Source: Saturnia japonica (taxonomy: Eukaryota > Arthropoda > Insecta > Lepidoptera > Saturniidae). Taken from it: DNA of 64,000 nucleotides. Shown piece after piece: positions 45,361-56,448 of this stretch. The translations under genes were made by a program, and so were the position numbers. The notes beneath the pieces are model-generated. The model had not been told where the DNA came from and searched no databases. It saw only the letters and a list, made by a program, of their open reading frames with translations. Positions within the stretch are counted from its first letter, which is position 1; each line of letters starts with the position of its first letter. Location: NCBI GenBank assembly GCA_033032175.1, contig CM065332.1, positions 3,691,354 through 3,755,353 on the forward strand, written 5' to 3'.

Positions 45361-46047
45361 ATCAACCGGGCTCAGCTTTCCATTGACGTCCGTCGAGTTG
45401 GGGAATGATTTTTTTTTTACAGAAAGGTTACATTATTATAAGCACATACGCAAAGTTTCAACTTGCGGAAACCCGTAGTTTTTGAGAAAAAAATTAATTA
45501 AAATAATTTATTTTTGTATTATTTGTCAATCCCTACCACAGATTATATAGAATTCACGCCATTTAACGTTTCGTTTTACCTACGGTTAAGTTGTCATACG
45601 TTCAGTAACATTTTATTTTATATAAATTTACGAAAATAATTATATTTTGTACTCATTTCAATAATTTATCATGCACATATATATTTATCAGTTGATATAT
45701 ATTAAATTATAGCATTATTTTCATTATGATTCATACGAATTAAAATAAGTAGTATCATAGTCTTTTGAGGGCTTGCAGAACGAAACGTAAAACTGACGCC
45801 ATTTTGTACTGTCATTGTCAATGTCATCGTTTGTGTCTATGGTTTGTGTCCCTAGCAGTTGAGAGCAGAGATAAATAACAAGTTGAGAGCGTTTATGGAA
45901 GATAACAAATAAAATAATAGGTTAGGTTCAACTTATGGCAAAGAACTGAATTGATTGACTCCAACTCTACCTGGTATGAGTCTCTTTTACCCCTAGAGTG
46001 TTTTTATAAAGCCGGAGGCGCGTAGGGAGAGCAGACTCCGCCTGCTG

Positions 46048-46153
46048 TAACTAATTGTAGGCATCGGACGAGCCAAAGCGGCTGAGGCTGGTCGCCGAAG
46101 GCGACCAATTAGCCGAAGCTGCGTAGGCGAGAATGGATGCCTACAATTAGTTA
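46048..46153. repeat. GC-rich palindromic insert
   Basis: taactaattgtaggcatc (46048-46065) is inverted exactly at 46136-46153. The interior is GC-rich with a small stem gtcgccgaaggcgac. It looks like a nested small hairpin element or the centre of the foldback. Confidence 0.6.
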
Positions 46154-46460
46154 CGCAAAGGCGTAGAGGCTACTCTTCCCGCAGCGCTGGAGATGTTGCA
46201 GTCTCAAAATAGATATAAAAATCCCTCTGAATCTGTCCCCCTATTTTTCGCTGATGAAGGGGGTTCTACTCCTTCCCCTCCAAGGGGTCACCTCTTGTTT
46301 TTACACTTATTATTAGTTTAAAAACATAAAAATGAGGAAAATTTCCTAAGAATTAAAAATTTAAAAAACTCGTAAACTTAAATAAAATAAAATGTTACTG
46401 AACGTATGACAACTTAACCTTAGGTAAAACGAAACGTTCAATGCTTCAATGGCGTGAAAT

Positions 46461-46906
46461 TTAGAGATATATTTTTTTTATATCGATTATTTTGAAAAGA
46501 AATAAAATCGATTTAAAAATAATCGATATTATCTAAAAAACAATCAATTGTTTTAAATAATCGATTTTTTTCATAAATTCTTAAGAAATTGAATTATACT
46601 CCTGAAATATTCAAAATCATCACTTTATTAATCAAATAATCAGTGTTTATCACAGTAATAAAAACAACAACAATTAAGTATACAAATATTTAAAAACAAA
46701 TTACCACATCTCTGTGGGCCAAGAATTTAGAAATAGCAGTTTTGGTAAATTTAGCGCTGTTTTAAAAGTACAGAAGGGTTATTAAAAACCTACTTGCACA
46801 AAAAAATGACATTAGATTCATCAAAAAAAAATTGACAGTGAAAAAAATCGATTATTCAATAATCGATTTTTCTAAATTAATATATCGTTTTTTTTTTCGC
46901 ATCCTT
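46461..46906. mobile_element. hAT-like MITE nested in foldback arm
   Basis: Flanked by gcgtgaaa (46452-46459) and gcgtgaat (46907-46914). Removing it restores ggcgtgaattctatata, which the other foldback arm preserves (inverse of tatagaattcacgcc at 45549). Right end is the inverse of TAAGGATGCG; the interior is tatcgattattt-rich, as in the 58197 element. Confidence 0.8.
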
Positions 46907-47283
46907 AGCGTGAATTCTATATAATCTGTGGTAGAGATTGACAATTAATACAAAAATAAATTATTTTCATTAATTTTTTTCTCGAAAACTACGGGTTTCC
47001 GCATGTTGAAACTTTGCGTATGTGCTTATAATAATGTAACCTTTCTGTAAAAAAAAAATCATCCCCCAACTCGACGGACGTCAATGGAAAGTCGTACCAT
47101 CAACCGAATACTATGTACTTTTTATAACTTCTTTGAACAAGACTTCGGTTTTCTTCACTTTTCGTTTACTTTGCGTAGATTTGGGGTTCGTTGTGTTTAT
47201 TGTTTGTAATTATTAGGTTTCCGTTGTTATTGTTTAATTATTAAGTTTGTTGTCATTCATTGGTTATTTTTTAATTTGTTAAA

Positions 47284-47657
47284 ATGGCTTCCTGCGCCAT
47301 TAAAAGGAGCAGAAAATCTTGTATATTTGGATGTGATAAACTCGGTAAGTATTACTAAACCTTGAAATAATAATATCCCTGTATTTTTTATGTATTTATT
47401 AGCAAATCTAACAATGATATGCATAATATAATATATTTAATATTTTTCAGACGCTCACATACATCGTTTTCCTCATCCAATAAATCACTATGATTGGTAT
47501 TTAAGTTGGGTTGATGTTTTGGGTGATAAGTTAGAAGCTAATGACCCTATGAAAATTTATAATAACAAGAGGGTTTGCGATTATCACTTTAAACCCGAAG
47601 AAATTACCGCAGGTTGCCGTGTGGTCTATGGTGCAATACCATCTCTTAATTTGACTG
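47284..47657 (+). CDS. THAP-domain protein, first two exons
   Basis: Exon 1 47284-47344 and exon 2 47451-47657 join in phase. Residues: CIFGC (C13, C17), FP at 27-28, W36, VCDYHF with C63 and H66, then GCRVVYGAIPSLNLT, whose AIPSLNL matches the AVPTIF box of THAP domains. The DNA-binding C2CH module is complete. A GTGAGT donor at 47658 (phase 1) shows that the gene goes on, but I found no convincing exon 3 in the transposon-rich 7 kb before the next THAP gene; the gene may be truncated. Confidence 0.75.
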
Positions 47658-48109
47658 GTGAGTTTAGTATTAATACCAAGTAATAATTTCTAAATGGTCT
47701 ACTACTGCACAAAAGCCTCTTATAGTTGTTGTTGAAAGGCACATATTTGATAACCATAATTTAATTAACATTTCCATATCCCCTCCCCAGGCTTGAGATC
47801 TTATTCCGACACGAGAGAAACGAAATGACTGGGGTCTCACCTTGCCCAGGCTAAGCGGGCTGTATTGTATTTAAAGGGCAATATCTTTAACCTCCGGTCT
47901 GGCAATCGAACCGCTCAATGTCGCTTCAAAATTTGCCTTGAGCGGCAAGCAGACCTCTCAACGCTGATGAGGTTGCTTGTTTGGTCGATTTGTGCTGCCA
48001 TATTAATACTGCTATCCCTTACAAACATATTTATTATTAAAGCTAAAGACAAGGACAAAATGTTAAGGCCAAAATAAAACGTCATACTGACGCCATTATA
48101 TTTAAGTTC
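47658..48109. other. non-coding with a GC-richer repeat-like block
   Basis: 47790-48060 (cttgagatcttattccgaca ... gacctctcaacgctgatgag) has the look of repeat debris; no ends found. Confidence 0.35.
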
Positions 48110-48430
48110 AGTTCGTTGCTAACCGCTGGAAGTGGCGAGTGAGTGTTGTTTTAAAATTGACTATTTCGGTGTTTTGTTTGTTTTTGTGCGGAAAAATATT
48201 ACAAAGAAATGAATAGGTATGTACTAAATCATTGTAAGATAATACATTTCAAATCTGAGAAGTTTTTAGTTCATTTTTCGTCAAATTCCCACACCAAGTC
48301 GAGTTGTAACCTAAAAAATTTTCCAGTTTTTTTTAATAAATTTAATAAAGTAGCTACATTTACAGTAGGAATATGATTAATATCTATAGTATAACTAATT
48401 ATTAACGTAATAAAAGTGTCAATTCGTTAC
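48110..48430 (+). repeat. direct repeat, copy 1
   Basis: gaatgaataggtatgtacta ... gtataactaattattaacgt-aataaaag aligns loosely with 49695-50000 in the same orientation. The second copy runs straight into piggyBac transposase, so these may be 5' parts of two piggyBac copies. Confidence 0.5.
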
Positions 48431-49694
48431 ATTCTTTCCCTATTTCACAAAAAACGCGCATTTTTAACGGTCGAAAAGCACTTGACGCTTGTTCAACGGT
48501 TCTGTCAAACATATGATGGCGATCGTGGTTGGGCAAGATGGAAACGGTTTTCAAGTTAATAATTATTGTTGATATTTTGTGATTGGTTTTTTTTATTCTT
48601 ATTTTAATGCTAATAATATCTGATATCACTATTAATTTACATGTATTTTATTATAAATAAAAAACTTTCAAGTTCATAATTATTGTTGATATTGTATATT
48701 TCTTGTAAAAGTTTTATCTATACTTTTCCTACTCGCCGGCAAGTTTAGGTATGTAAACCAAGTGCATTTCGGCAAAAAATGTGAACGTTTAGCGTCGATT
48801 TATGAAATGTTCTTGGAAGATAACATGGTATTATATTTTATAATTCTGTTAGTAAATTTAATCTAAATTGAAAATAAATAGTTTGTTTCACAAAATAATG
48901 AGTAGAACTTACTCTAAACTGGTAATGTTCGATCATATCTTTTTTCTATAGATTTTAACGTCTTTGTTTATGTTGCTTGTAAATAAAAAACTATACACTT
49001 TTACAGTGCTAAACTTTTATGAGCCATTGTTTATGAACCCGACTTTAAAATAAACACTTGACAAAGGGCTTCCGACCGTCGTTGTTCTCCGAATTTAATT
49101 TTAAACCTTTGTTTATTTTACTGCGCTTGACCTTGGGGTCCCTTGAGAGTGTTATCTTTCGAATGTAATAATTTAAAAAATTGCTACGAGAGGTGCAGGC
49201 ATTTAATTTTATGTTATAGTTATAGTATTTGTAATGTTAATAAAATAAATATTTCTGACATTAATTTAATTTTTTTTAAATTTTTTTTTTTTTTTATGCA
49301 ATCCTAACAAATATTCTCATATCTTATTTTTAGTGTAGGTTTACAAAATAAATGAAACACATATCAGTTTAAATTGTTTATTTATCAGTTAAATCAGTTC
49401 ATAAAGAATAGAAAAACTATAGTTTTATATATAGGTACTATACAAAATTACTGCTAAATAAGTAAATTACTGCACGCCCGCGGACTTTAGCGTTTGCGCG
49501 GGAACACCCCCTGCCACTTGAGCGTTTTTTCCAAAATGGCGGCCTGCCGCATAAACGGCTAATTATCCTGTTTCTGAACTGTTCTAACTTATATAGTATG
49601 TATTTAAAAAGAAAGACAAGGACCACAATCAATTCATAGGGCAGACATTTTCTAACAAAAATTTTGTTCGTAAGTTTCACTCTGCTTTCAACGC
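48431..49694. other. A+T-rich intergenic stretch
   Basis: T-run near 49264-49296; a short CpG block (49470-49560) contains ccaaaatggcggc. No gene or element end recognised. Confidence 0.35.
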
Positions 49695-50000
49695 CCCAGC
49701 AATTTAAGTCAGTTGGTTCATTGTTTATAGTATATTGTTTGTATATTTTGTGTATTCATGAAGTGTGTTTGGAAAACCATGAATAGGTAAGTAAAAAATC
49801 ATTTTAAATTAATAGACTGTGTATTTGTGAAGGTTTTAATTCAAAATTCGTCTAGTTTGTATGACAACTTGACTTTACACAGACACATCATGTCAAATTT
49901 TTTTCTTTTTGAAATAAAGTAGCTATATCTACATTAAGAATATATGTAATACGTATAATATAACTAATTATTAATGTAATAAAAGCATAAATTCGTACAA
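49695..50000 (+). repeat. direct repeat, copy 2
   Basis: See copy 1; ends aataaaagcataaattcgta just before the piggyBac frame. Confidence 0.5.
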
Positions 50001-50640
50001 TCGTTCAATCACCAATTTGTACCGCAGGAATTCAACAACCTATCAAAAACAAATATGCATTCAGGACAGATCGCCAGGATTCGCATCTGGTGATGTCGAT
50101 CTGATGGTATGGAGAGACAAAACTCGAGTGGCGACGCTGTCTACCTACCATGCAAATGCCATCACCGTACGCAATTCGACCAGGAAGCCGTCCGTCGTTC
50201 TTGATTATAACATCATGATGGGTGGGGTCGACAAGAAAGATCAAATGCTAGCAATGTTCCCGATTGAGAGAAAACGTACAAAGATTTGATACAAGAAATT
50301 ATTCCTCAGACTAGTTAATGTATCTGTTCTAAATTCTTTTATTATAGTTAAAGAGTCTCCTTTTTCTTCTTCTTCCCTAGCCTTTCTAGTCTTTAAGAAT
50401 ATCATTAATAACCTCACTTCTTAGCAAACATGGTCACAGAAACTTTACTACAATCTCACAGTTTGATATATCAAATGACCGAGTAGCCACTCACCATCTG
50501 GCGGAGTACCCGTTTCTTTCCCCCACTACAGGTAAGACACTTCAACGGACACGACACCTATGCGTTATCTGTAAGAAACGGGATACTTTGTACTATGTGG
50601 GTTGTAGTAAGGCGGTATGCATGACACCATGTTTTGTTTT
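50001..50640 (+). pseudogene. piggyBac transposase, C-terminal half
   Basis: Frame with ASGDVDLMVWRDKTRVATLS, RKPSVVLDYNIMMGGVDKKD (the YN...GGVD motif, last catalytic Asp) and QMLAMFPIERKRTK. After decay, the end shows the Cys-rich C-terminal finger: HLAEYPFLSPTT, then RHLCVICKKRDTLYYVGC and VCMTPCF. The N-terminal half is absent, and stops break the frame at 50287 and beyond. Confidence 0.85.
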
Positions 50641-50689
50641 TTTACATTCTTAGTTTCTTGTGCCAGTCCTTTGTATGTTTGTATACCTA

Positions 50690-51344
50690 CTTAAATATCA
50701 AGAACTACCGAACCGATTTTACTGCACCTGTGGGAGTATATTGGAGAATTGGTTGTTCAAAAACTACTAAACCGATTTTACTAATCCTGTCTGGTGTATT
50801 GTAGCATCTTAGCTCAAATACTTCTAAACAGTTTTTTAATATCCATGGCATGCCGTGTGTATTACAGTAATAGTGTGGTTACTTTATAATTTGTAATTTT
50901 GTAATATTGCATCGTTTGTTGTGCAAGAACTATTATATTAAACCGGTTTTAATTATCCTGTCTGGTATATGTAATTAAGAAATAGCTAAATTTGTTCATA
51001 GTAGTTGTATGTGTGTACCGATGTCCACTAACCGTAAAGTGGTCTGTCTGTTTATTGGAAACCAGTTATAAATACCATAGATTTTTTTACAAAGTACACA
51101 ATTTACGATTGAATGCCAATTCCAGGTAAAATTGTCGGCGCAACCTTGTTAATATTGTGTTTACTTTATATTTTTTGTTGAGTTGGCTGGTATAATATCG
51201 TGTCTGGAGTGGACTGTGGTGACTGAACTTGTTGTTCATCATAGCTCTTTGTTGGTTCTGTTTTGTCACTAGTTTTTTGATGCCTCTCTTTAAAATTATC
51301 AGTATTATTGTTTTGTATTAACACTTTTGTATAGTTGGAAAACA
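50690..51344 (+). repeat. repeat-like non-coding stretch
   Basis: The phrase aactac(t/c)(g/a)aaccgattttact occurs twice at about 50702 and 50761 with a third weak copy, as in common lepidopteran repeats. No coding signal. Confidence 0.4.
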
Positions 51345-51480
51345 AGATACACCCGATCGAGTTTCTTATCGGTTCTTCTCGATGGCTGGGATATTTTCCA
51401 AACCGGCAATGGTGTTTGACGTTCATAAGTGCCTTCTAGGGTCTAAATTTAATTTTAAAAAATTGATTTTGATTTTGAAA
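51345..51480 (+). repeat. LINE 3' UTR, second copy
   Basis: cacccgatcgagtttcttat ... tttccaaaccggcaatggtg ... cttctagggtctaaatttaa with a ttttgattttga tail: the same 3' UTR as the LINE ending at 39138, without its ORF. A severely 5'-truncated copy. Confidence 0.75.
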
Positions 51481-51925
51481 AGAAAACGCTCAATTTAGTC
51501 ATAGTCAGTTTTGTATGTATGTGCCGTTATCCACTAACCATAAAGTGGTTTGCCTGTATATTGGAACCCTGTTATAAATATGTACTATAAATAGTTTTTT
51601 TTTTACAAAGTAACAATTTACGATTATGAATTGTCCGCGCAACCTTGTTAACAAAATATTCTTTGGTGTGCACACGTGTTGCTTTGTTTTATGGCACAGT
51701 ACCCCTAGCCAGAACATTTTTGCATTATCGTATAGTTAACGTAATAGAATAGTAATAGTTACATTCTGTATACAAAATGGAACAGCGCCGCATGGGCGTA
51801 TTATGAACTAAAATTCAGCAGCCGCAACATCTTGGGTCACATTTCGCATAGTTAGTGTATAAGTAAACACGACAAATGTATGGGAATCGGCAGCCTGGAT
51901 AATTTTTTGACTTATCGTATCGTTA
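51481..51925. other. intergenic, nothing recognised
   Basis: The phrase cgacaaatgtatgggaat(c/a)gg...cagcct near 51871 recurs near 52996, so a short direct repeat brackets the zeste-like gene fragment. Confidence 0.4.
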
Positions 51926-52445
51926 TCATAAAAAATCCACTAACCAAACCAAAACCAACTTCAGCGAAAGGCATTCCAACTGCTGCTCGGACACCTATTA
52001 TGGAGAGAACTCTATTTTCTATGTCCGTAAGACATATTTTTAGGGCTGGTCCACCACCAGTTCCTTTCAATGTCTTATGTATTTTAGCCCATTTCCTATT
52101 TGTGTTATTTTTTAAATCACTCCAAACCTTAATCAAAGCAAATAAAATGATAATGAACACAACATTCTAATAAAGATGTTATTTTGAAGATAGTCATGCA
52201 GTGAGAAAATGTTTGACGTTGCTTTCAACCCTTTAGAATAAAGTTAACAAACTAGCACTTACTTTCCGCCACTTTTCTTCACTACGAAATTCTCCCATAC
52301 CATACTTTTTAAGCATTTCACTTAACTCCTTCCATTTTTGAATACACCGCTGACGACCATGCGGCATACTTTGCGGTTTATACAAATCTCCATCTTTAAA
52401 AAAGAAATAGGCGTGGATTTAGAATCGTTTGGCACGAATTCTGGC
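51926..52445 (-). pseudogene. zeste-like Myb/SANT DNA-binding protein
   Basis: Two minus-strand exons in phase: about 52440-52263 and 52127 to about 51926, split by a 135-bp GT-AG intron. Exon 1: FFKDGDLYKPQSMPHGRQRC then IQKWKELSEMLKKYGMGEFR and EEKWRK. Exon 2: VWSDLKNNTNRKWAKIHKTL, GTGGGPALKICLTDIENRVL and SIIGVRAAVG. This is the Myb/SANT-like fold of insect 'regulatory protein zeste'-type proteins, many of which are Harbinger-associated. The start of the domain is lost to a frameshift upstream of FFKDGD, so it is probably a transposon-derived pseudogene, though the core is intact. Confidence 0.75.
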
Positions 52446-53040
52446 TTGAAAGTGGTTGAAGTATATAGAGAATTATTCCCCGAGTATAACGTAACTAGTA
52501 CCATTACAAGGTAATTAGCCGTTTTCGAGAAAATTAATAAAAACTATTTTAACCTCAAACCTTACAAAACACGAAAATGACGTTTATTTAGAGATGCCAG
52601 ATGAACAAATACTAAAATAGTTCGAAAATTGTGACAAAGTTGTACCTTTTTTAGTTTAATAAATTACCAATAGCACACATTAAAGAGGTTCTTAATATTT
52701 TGATAGTAATGAATGTTTATAAGTACATAAAATAAAATTCATAATTAAGCAATTTACTAGTATAATGTCATTTTGTTATTTCGGTAATTTTTAGAAATTG
52801 TTACTACATTTTCTTAAATTTCATGAGTTGGCAACTCAATTTAGGCCACTTGACTTTGATAAACAAAGTTTGTTTTGTTTGCACCGATTTTCTTTCACAA
52901 CTGATTTACGTACTTTGGACTTCGATTATTGTACACTAATTGAGCAGCCGCAATATCTTGCGTCACCTTTCGTGTAGTTAGCGTATAAGTAAACACGACA
53001 AATGTATGGGAATAGGCAGCCTGAATAATTTTTTGACGTA
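52446..53040. other. intergenic, nothing recognised
   Basis: A+T-rich; includes the second copy of the short cgacaaatgtatgggaat repeat. Confidence 0.35.
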
Positions 53041-53355
53041 TCGTATCGTCAGTTTACCACCATACATACAGATTACTGGCGGGCATATGATTGTTTAGGG
53101 GATCATGGTTTCATCCATTGCAAAGTCAACCACAGTGACCCAGAAAATCTCTTTGTGGCTGGGGACGGCACGCACACAACGCATTTAATCACAGTGGCGT
53201 GTCATCAAACAATATTTCCAAAAAGATAATTTTAATATTAGAGAAAATTTTACTGATTTACTATATGAATATCTGTGGAGACGCAATGTGATGAAACTAA
53301 AGAAAGATCCCTTTGAGGAATTAATTAGGGCAATAAATTACATTTATAAGAAATG
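53041..53355 (+). pseudogene. Merlin/ISXO2-like transposase, C-terminal part
   Basis: Frame HTDYWRAYDCLGDHGFIHCK and VNHSDPENLFVAGDGTHT, then after a frameshift and an in-frame stop SQWRVIKQYFQKDNFNIREN and LLYEYLWRRNV to a stop at 53355. This is the IS1595/ISXO2 DDE fold of Merlin elements (D.W.AY ... H..VNHS ... THT..IES.W ... YLWR). The N-terminal half is absent. Confidence 0.85.
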
Positions 53356-53426
53356 AAAATATAGGAAATGTGTTGTTTTCATTGAAAAATTAAATTTACT
53401 AAAACCACAGTAGTACACTCCTGCTT

Positions 53427-53646
53427 GATTATGAACAACGAACAATGGCGGTTCAATTTGTTTTGTCAATTTTGACAATTCCAATGAAAATGGCGGCCAC
53501 AGACCAATATGGCGGAAGAATATCAATGAGTATGCCTTTGTGTGAAAGAGAAACGTAGCGGGTACGCTTATGGATTTTTCCCATGTTGAGTGCAATAGAT
53601 GCGCGAGCTTTTCGTGTTAAAATTTATAGGCGAGTCGACAGAGCCT
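53427..53646 (-). repeat. right arm of a 12.3-kb inverted repeat pair
   Basis: Inverted copy of 41348-41582, 220 bp because of one 15-base deletion. It directly follows a Merlin-like transposase fragment. Confidence 0.85.
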
Positions 53647-53648
53647 TT

Positions 53649-53825
53649 CTAATACGCTGATATTCGTTAAAAACTGTGACTATTATTTATAGTGATTCTG
53701 TAATACGAAATACCAATAGACTCATAATACAAATATTACAAACTAATCTGTGAACCTAACTAATATCCGTATTAGCTAATACGCTGATATTCGTTAAAAA
53801 CGATTACTAATATAGTGATTCTGTT
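53649..53825 (+). repeat. short direct repeat
   Basis: aatacgctgatattcgttaa at 53651 recurs at about 53779, each followed by a tatagtgattctgt stretch. Confidence 0.6.
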
Positions 53826-53929
53826 CTCATTGCTTGCTTACTGTGTTACCAACGCTGCAGTTTTATTACGATGCCCGACGTGTATAATAATGTTTTACTA
53901 TACATACCTAGCTGCGCATACGATAAGCT

Positions 53930-54240
53930 TGCAGCCAGCGGTCGTTTCTATCATCATCATCATTTCAGCCGCAGGACGTCCACTGCTGAACATAGGCCTC
54001 CCCCATAGATCTCCAGAGCGACCGATCTTGTGCGGCCTGCACCCAACGCCAATGCCGTGGTGATTCCGGCTTAGAATCGACCCCTCCATCTCTACCCGTG
54101 GATGTCGTAAAAGGCGACTAAGGGGGAAAAAAAAAGCTAGGGGATGGGCAGCAGCATCCCCCACTTAAACAACAAAAAGCAATATCTGCGCTCGCCAACC
54201 CGCATGCCCAGCGTGGCGAGTATGGGCAAATCCCCCCTAT
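53930..54240 (+). repeat. lepidopteran-type dispersed repeat
   Basis: Contains catcatcatcatttcagccg, gcaggacgtccactgctgaa, cataggcctcccccatagat and gtggatgtcgtaaaaggcga. Such sequence is extremely common in moth and butterfly genomes and is one of the main hints to the organism. Confidence 0.7.
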
Positions 54241-54812
54241 GAAAACGTCGTTTCTATACGAAGTTTCAAATCATGTAGATAACTCGCTTACTCGCAAGAT
54301 GCGCCCTCCTATAACGGACAAAGAGAGAAGTACTTGCGGTGACTCGCCGCGCGGATCATGAATCGTGTGGCTATTATTAGACTATTAATTGGTAACCTAT
54401 TATTCTGTACATGCAAAGTAATCTTCATACAAAAAATAATAACGCTACGTAATGTCACTTGACACACTAGAGTTCGTCGTCTCTATCTCTTTGTCATCTA
54501 TCCTTGTCTTTGAAAATTGAATTGTCTGAAATCAGTAACAGAGTACATACGTTCATTTCAAACTTTTGTACAAGTATAATTTTGTTAATTAAAAGTTTAC
54601 AAGGTTTACTTTGTAGTGAAAATAGAGTGAATTGTGTTTATTTTTAACATAAAACCTCAAAATACAGAAAAAACCAGAAACCGCGAACGCACATAAAACT
54701 GAAGATACAAAAACCACTCTTAAATAGAGTGGTTTGACGTTGTTGCGATTAGTCACTCCTTTGTAAGTAGCGCGTCGTGACGTATTGTACAAGTGCCAAT
54801 TTTAATTTTAAA
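54241..54812. other. intergenic region upstream of a THAP gene
   Basis: The promoter of the gene at 54813 should lie here; no clear TATA or Inr could be fixed. Confidence 0.35.
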
Positions 54813-56166
54813 ATGCCGTCTTGTGTTGTTCCTTCATGTAAAAATGCTGTAGGGATTATAAAAAAACAGGATGGGGTCACATTTCATCTGTAAGTAGCGC
54901 ATTCTAAAGTATATTTATTTAATTTATTTTACATTTAGAAAATGACTCGTCCATTTTTCAAGTGTGGCCATTTTATTTTCATCGAAAATTTTACCCATTT
55001 ATTTTTTTTAATACTCGTGTAGAATACTTACTATTTTTGTGTATATAGAACCTTTGTAATTTTAGTTTCCCTGCTGATGAACATAGAAAATTGGACTGGA
55101 TGAAAATCATACAAAGAGCACGGCTAGATGAGTTTTGGAAACCATCAAGCCGGAGCGTACTTTGCTCAATTCACTTTGAAGCGCAATATTTTTATGATAC
55201 AAAAGGTGGTTTGAAAAGACTGAAGAGAGCAGCTAATCCAACTAAGGTAGATATAGTCATAATAATTACTATATTTATATTGTATCCCTCCTGGTGAAAA
55301 TGTTTGTCATGTATTTTGAAGTAAGGTTTTGGGCCATATATACATATATATATATATATGCTCACGCCTGTAACCCCCGAAGGAGTATGCAAAGGTATAA
55401 CAAGTATGCCCACTTTTCGTCGAGCTTATCCGTCCCTCATCGTGATAAGGGGCGAGCCTAAGCCGGGCGCAAATTTCAGATTCCGGGCTAATGAAACTTC
55501 GGTGAATTAAATATATAAATAATCTAATACTAACGTTCTATTTCAGTATTTGGTCTTGACACCAGAATTTTCCGTGTTACACATAGAAACGTCTAAACCT
55601 TCGACATCGGACAATGTGCGTACCCACCTATGATAATAATGTTTAATTTTTTTTTATAATATTGAAAGGCAAACAAGGCACTTAATCGATATACTTAGTT
55701 ACAAGTAAACTAATGTAGTAAATAAACACTAGTAGTAACAGTAATAAATGTAAAATAAACTAAGTAAGGCCCATGGACATTTGCAAGCTCAGGCACAAAG
55801 TGCTATTACTAATGCGTTTCCATCCGTGAGGACTGAAATGTCATGCCTTGTACGGCAGAAATATTCTGTATTTAATTAAAGTTTTTGTTAATCTATTACA
55901 TGATACAACAACATACAACTTAAGGTTTTTCATTTCAGGTTACACAACCACAATCTCCTGCGCGATCGAACTCAGAGATCGGTGATGTCAATATTTCTGA
56001 TTTGGAATCTGTGTTTGATACGCCGAGAAAGGTCAAACTTAAATCTCAATTACGACGAAAACAATTATTTTGTGAACAACATGTTCGACGAATGAACACA
56101 TTACAACAAAAATACAACAGACTTGCCAAGAAGTACGAATCTTTAAAAAGTATATTAAAAAATTAA
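54813..56166 (+). CDS. complete THAP-domain protein, 184 residues
   Basis: Four exons, 54813-54889, 55066-55246, 55547-55615 and 55939-56166, all GT-AG and in phase, 555 nt in total. THAP domain residues 1-85: MPSCVVPSC (C4, C9), FP at 27-28, W37, W50, LCSIHF (C59, H62) and RAANPTK at the place of the AVPTIF box, which is degenerate. The C-terminus is a charged coiled-coil-like helix (KLKSQLRRKQLFCEQHVRRM, LAKKYESLKSILKN), as many THAP proteins have for dimerisation. Probably a nuclear DNA-binding protein. Exon 1 has the same length (77 nt) and phase, and the zinc ligands the same numbering, as in the THAP-ZZ gene at 9.9 kb. Confidence 0.85.
55360..55505 (+). repeat. dispersed repeat in THAP intron 2
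   Basis: tcacgcctgtaacccccgaa ... cgataaggggcgagcct-like ... ccgggctaatgaaacttc; same family as the repeat at 14560-14780. Confidence 0.55.
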
Positions 56167-56170
56167 ACTT

Positions 56171-56240
56171 AATAAAATCTTAACTTACGTTATTTAAGCC
56201 GTATTCTATTTATAGTCATCCATGTAAATAAATAAATATT
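56171..56240 (+). terminator. polyadenylation signals of the 54.8-kb THAP gene
   Basis: aataaa occurs 5 bases after the stop codon (about 56172) and again near 56228-56246. Confidence 0.55.
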
Positions 56241-56448
56241 TTTTAATAAATAATTTTTTTTTAGTGTTTTAAGACTATCCCAAAAAGTGGGAAACCGCTT
56301 CCGAGCTAGCAACATTATGCGTATGGGTAGTGGGGCAGGTGCGGGACGTACGTATTGTTTTTGGACACAGTGCAGCGTATGTAATTATTCTTGAACGCGG
56401 CTTCTGGTTTTTTCTCTATTCTGAGCATAAAACTGATTGTTTGTATAC

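Larger units (their letters stand above)
45369..47098. mobile_element. foldback element with long inverted arms
   Basis: Left arm 45369 to about 45650 (ctttccattgacgtccgtcg ... ccacagattatatagaattc ... gttgtcatacgttcagtaac) is inverted at about 46345-47098. Flanks atcaaccg on both sides (45361-45368, 47099-47106) give an 8-bp target duplication. The right arm is split by a 446-bp MITE. The centre has a GC-rich palindrome. No transposase frame, so it is non-autonomous. The THAP gene at 47284 starts 178 bases after it. Confidence 0.8.

Noticed and set aside
41348..53646. Calling the whole 12.3-kb interval one defined transposon
   Set aside because: The arms pair well but no matching target duplication was seen at the outer ends and the interior is a mixture of unrelated elements.
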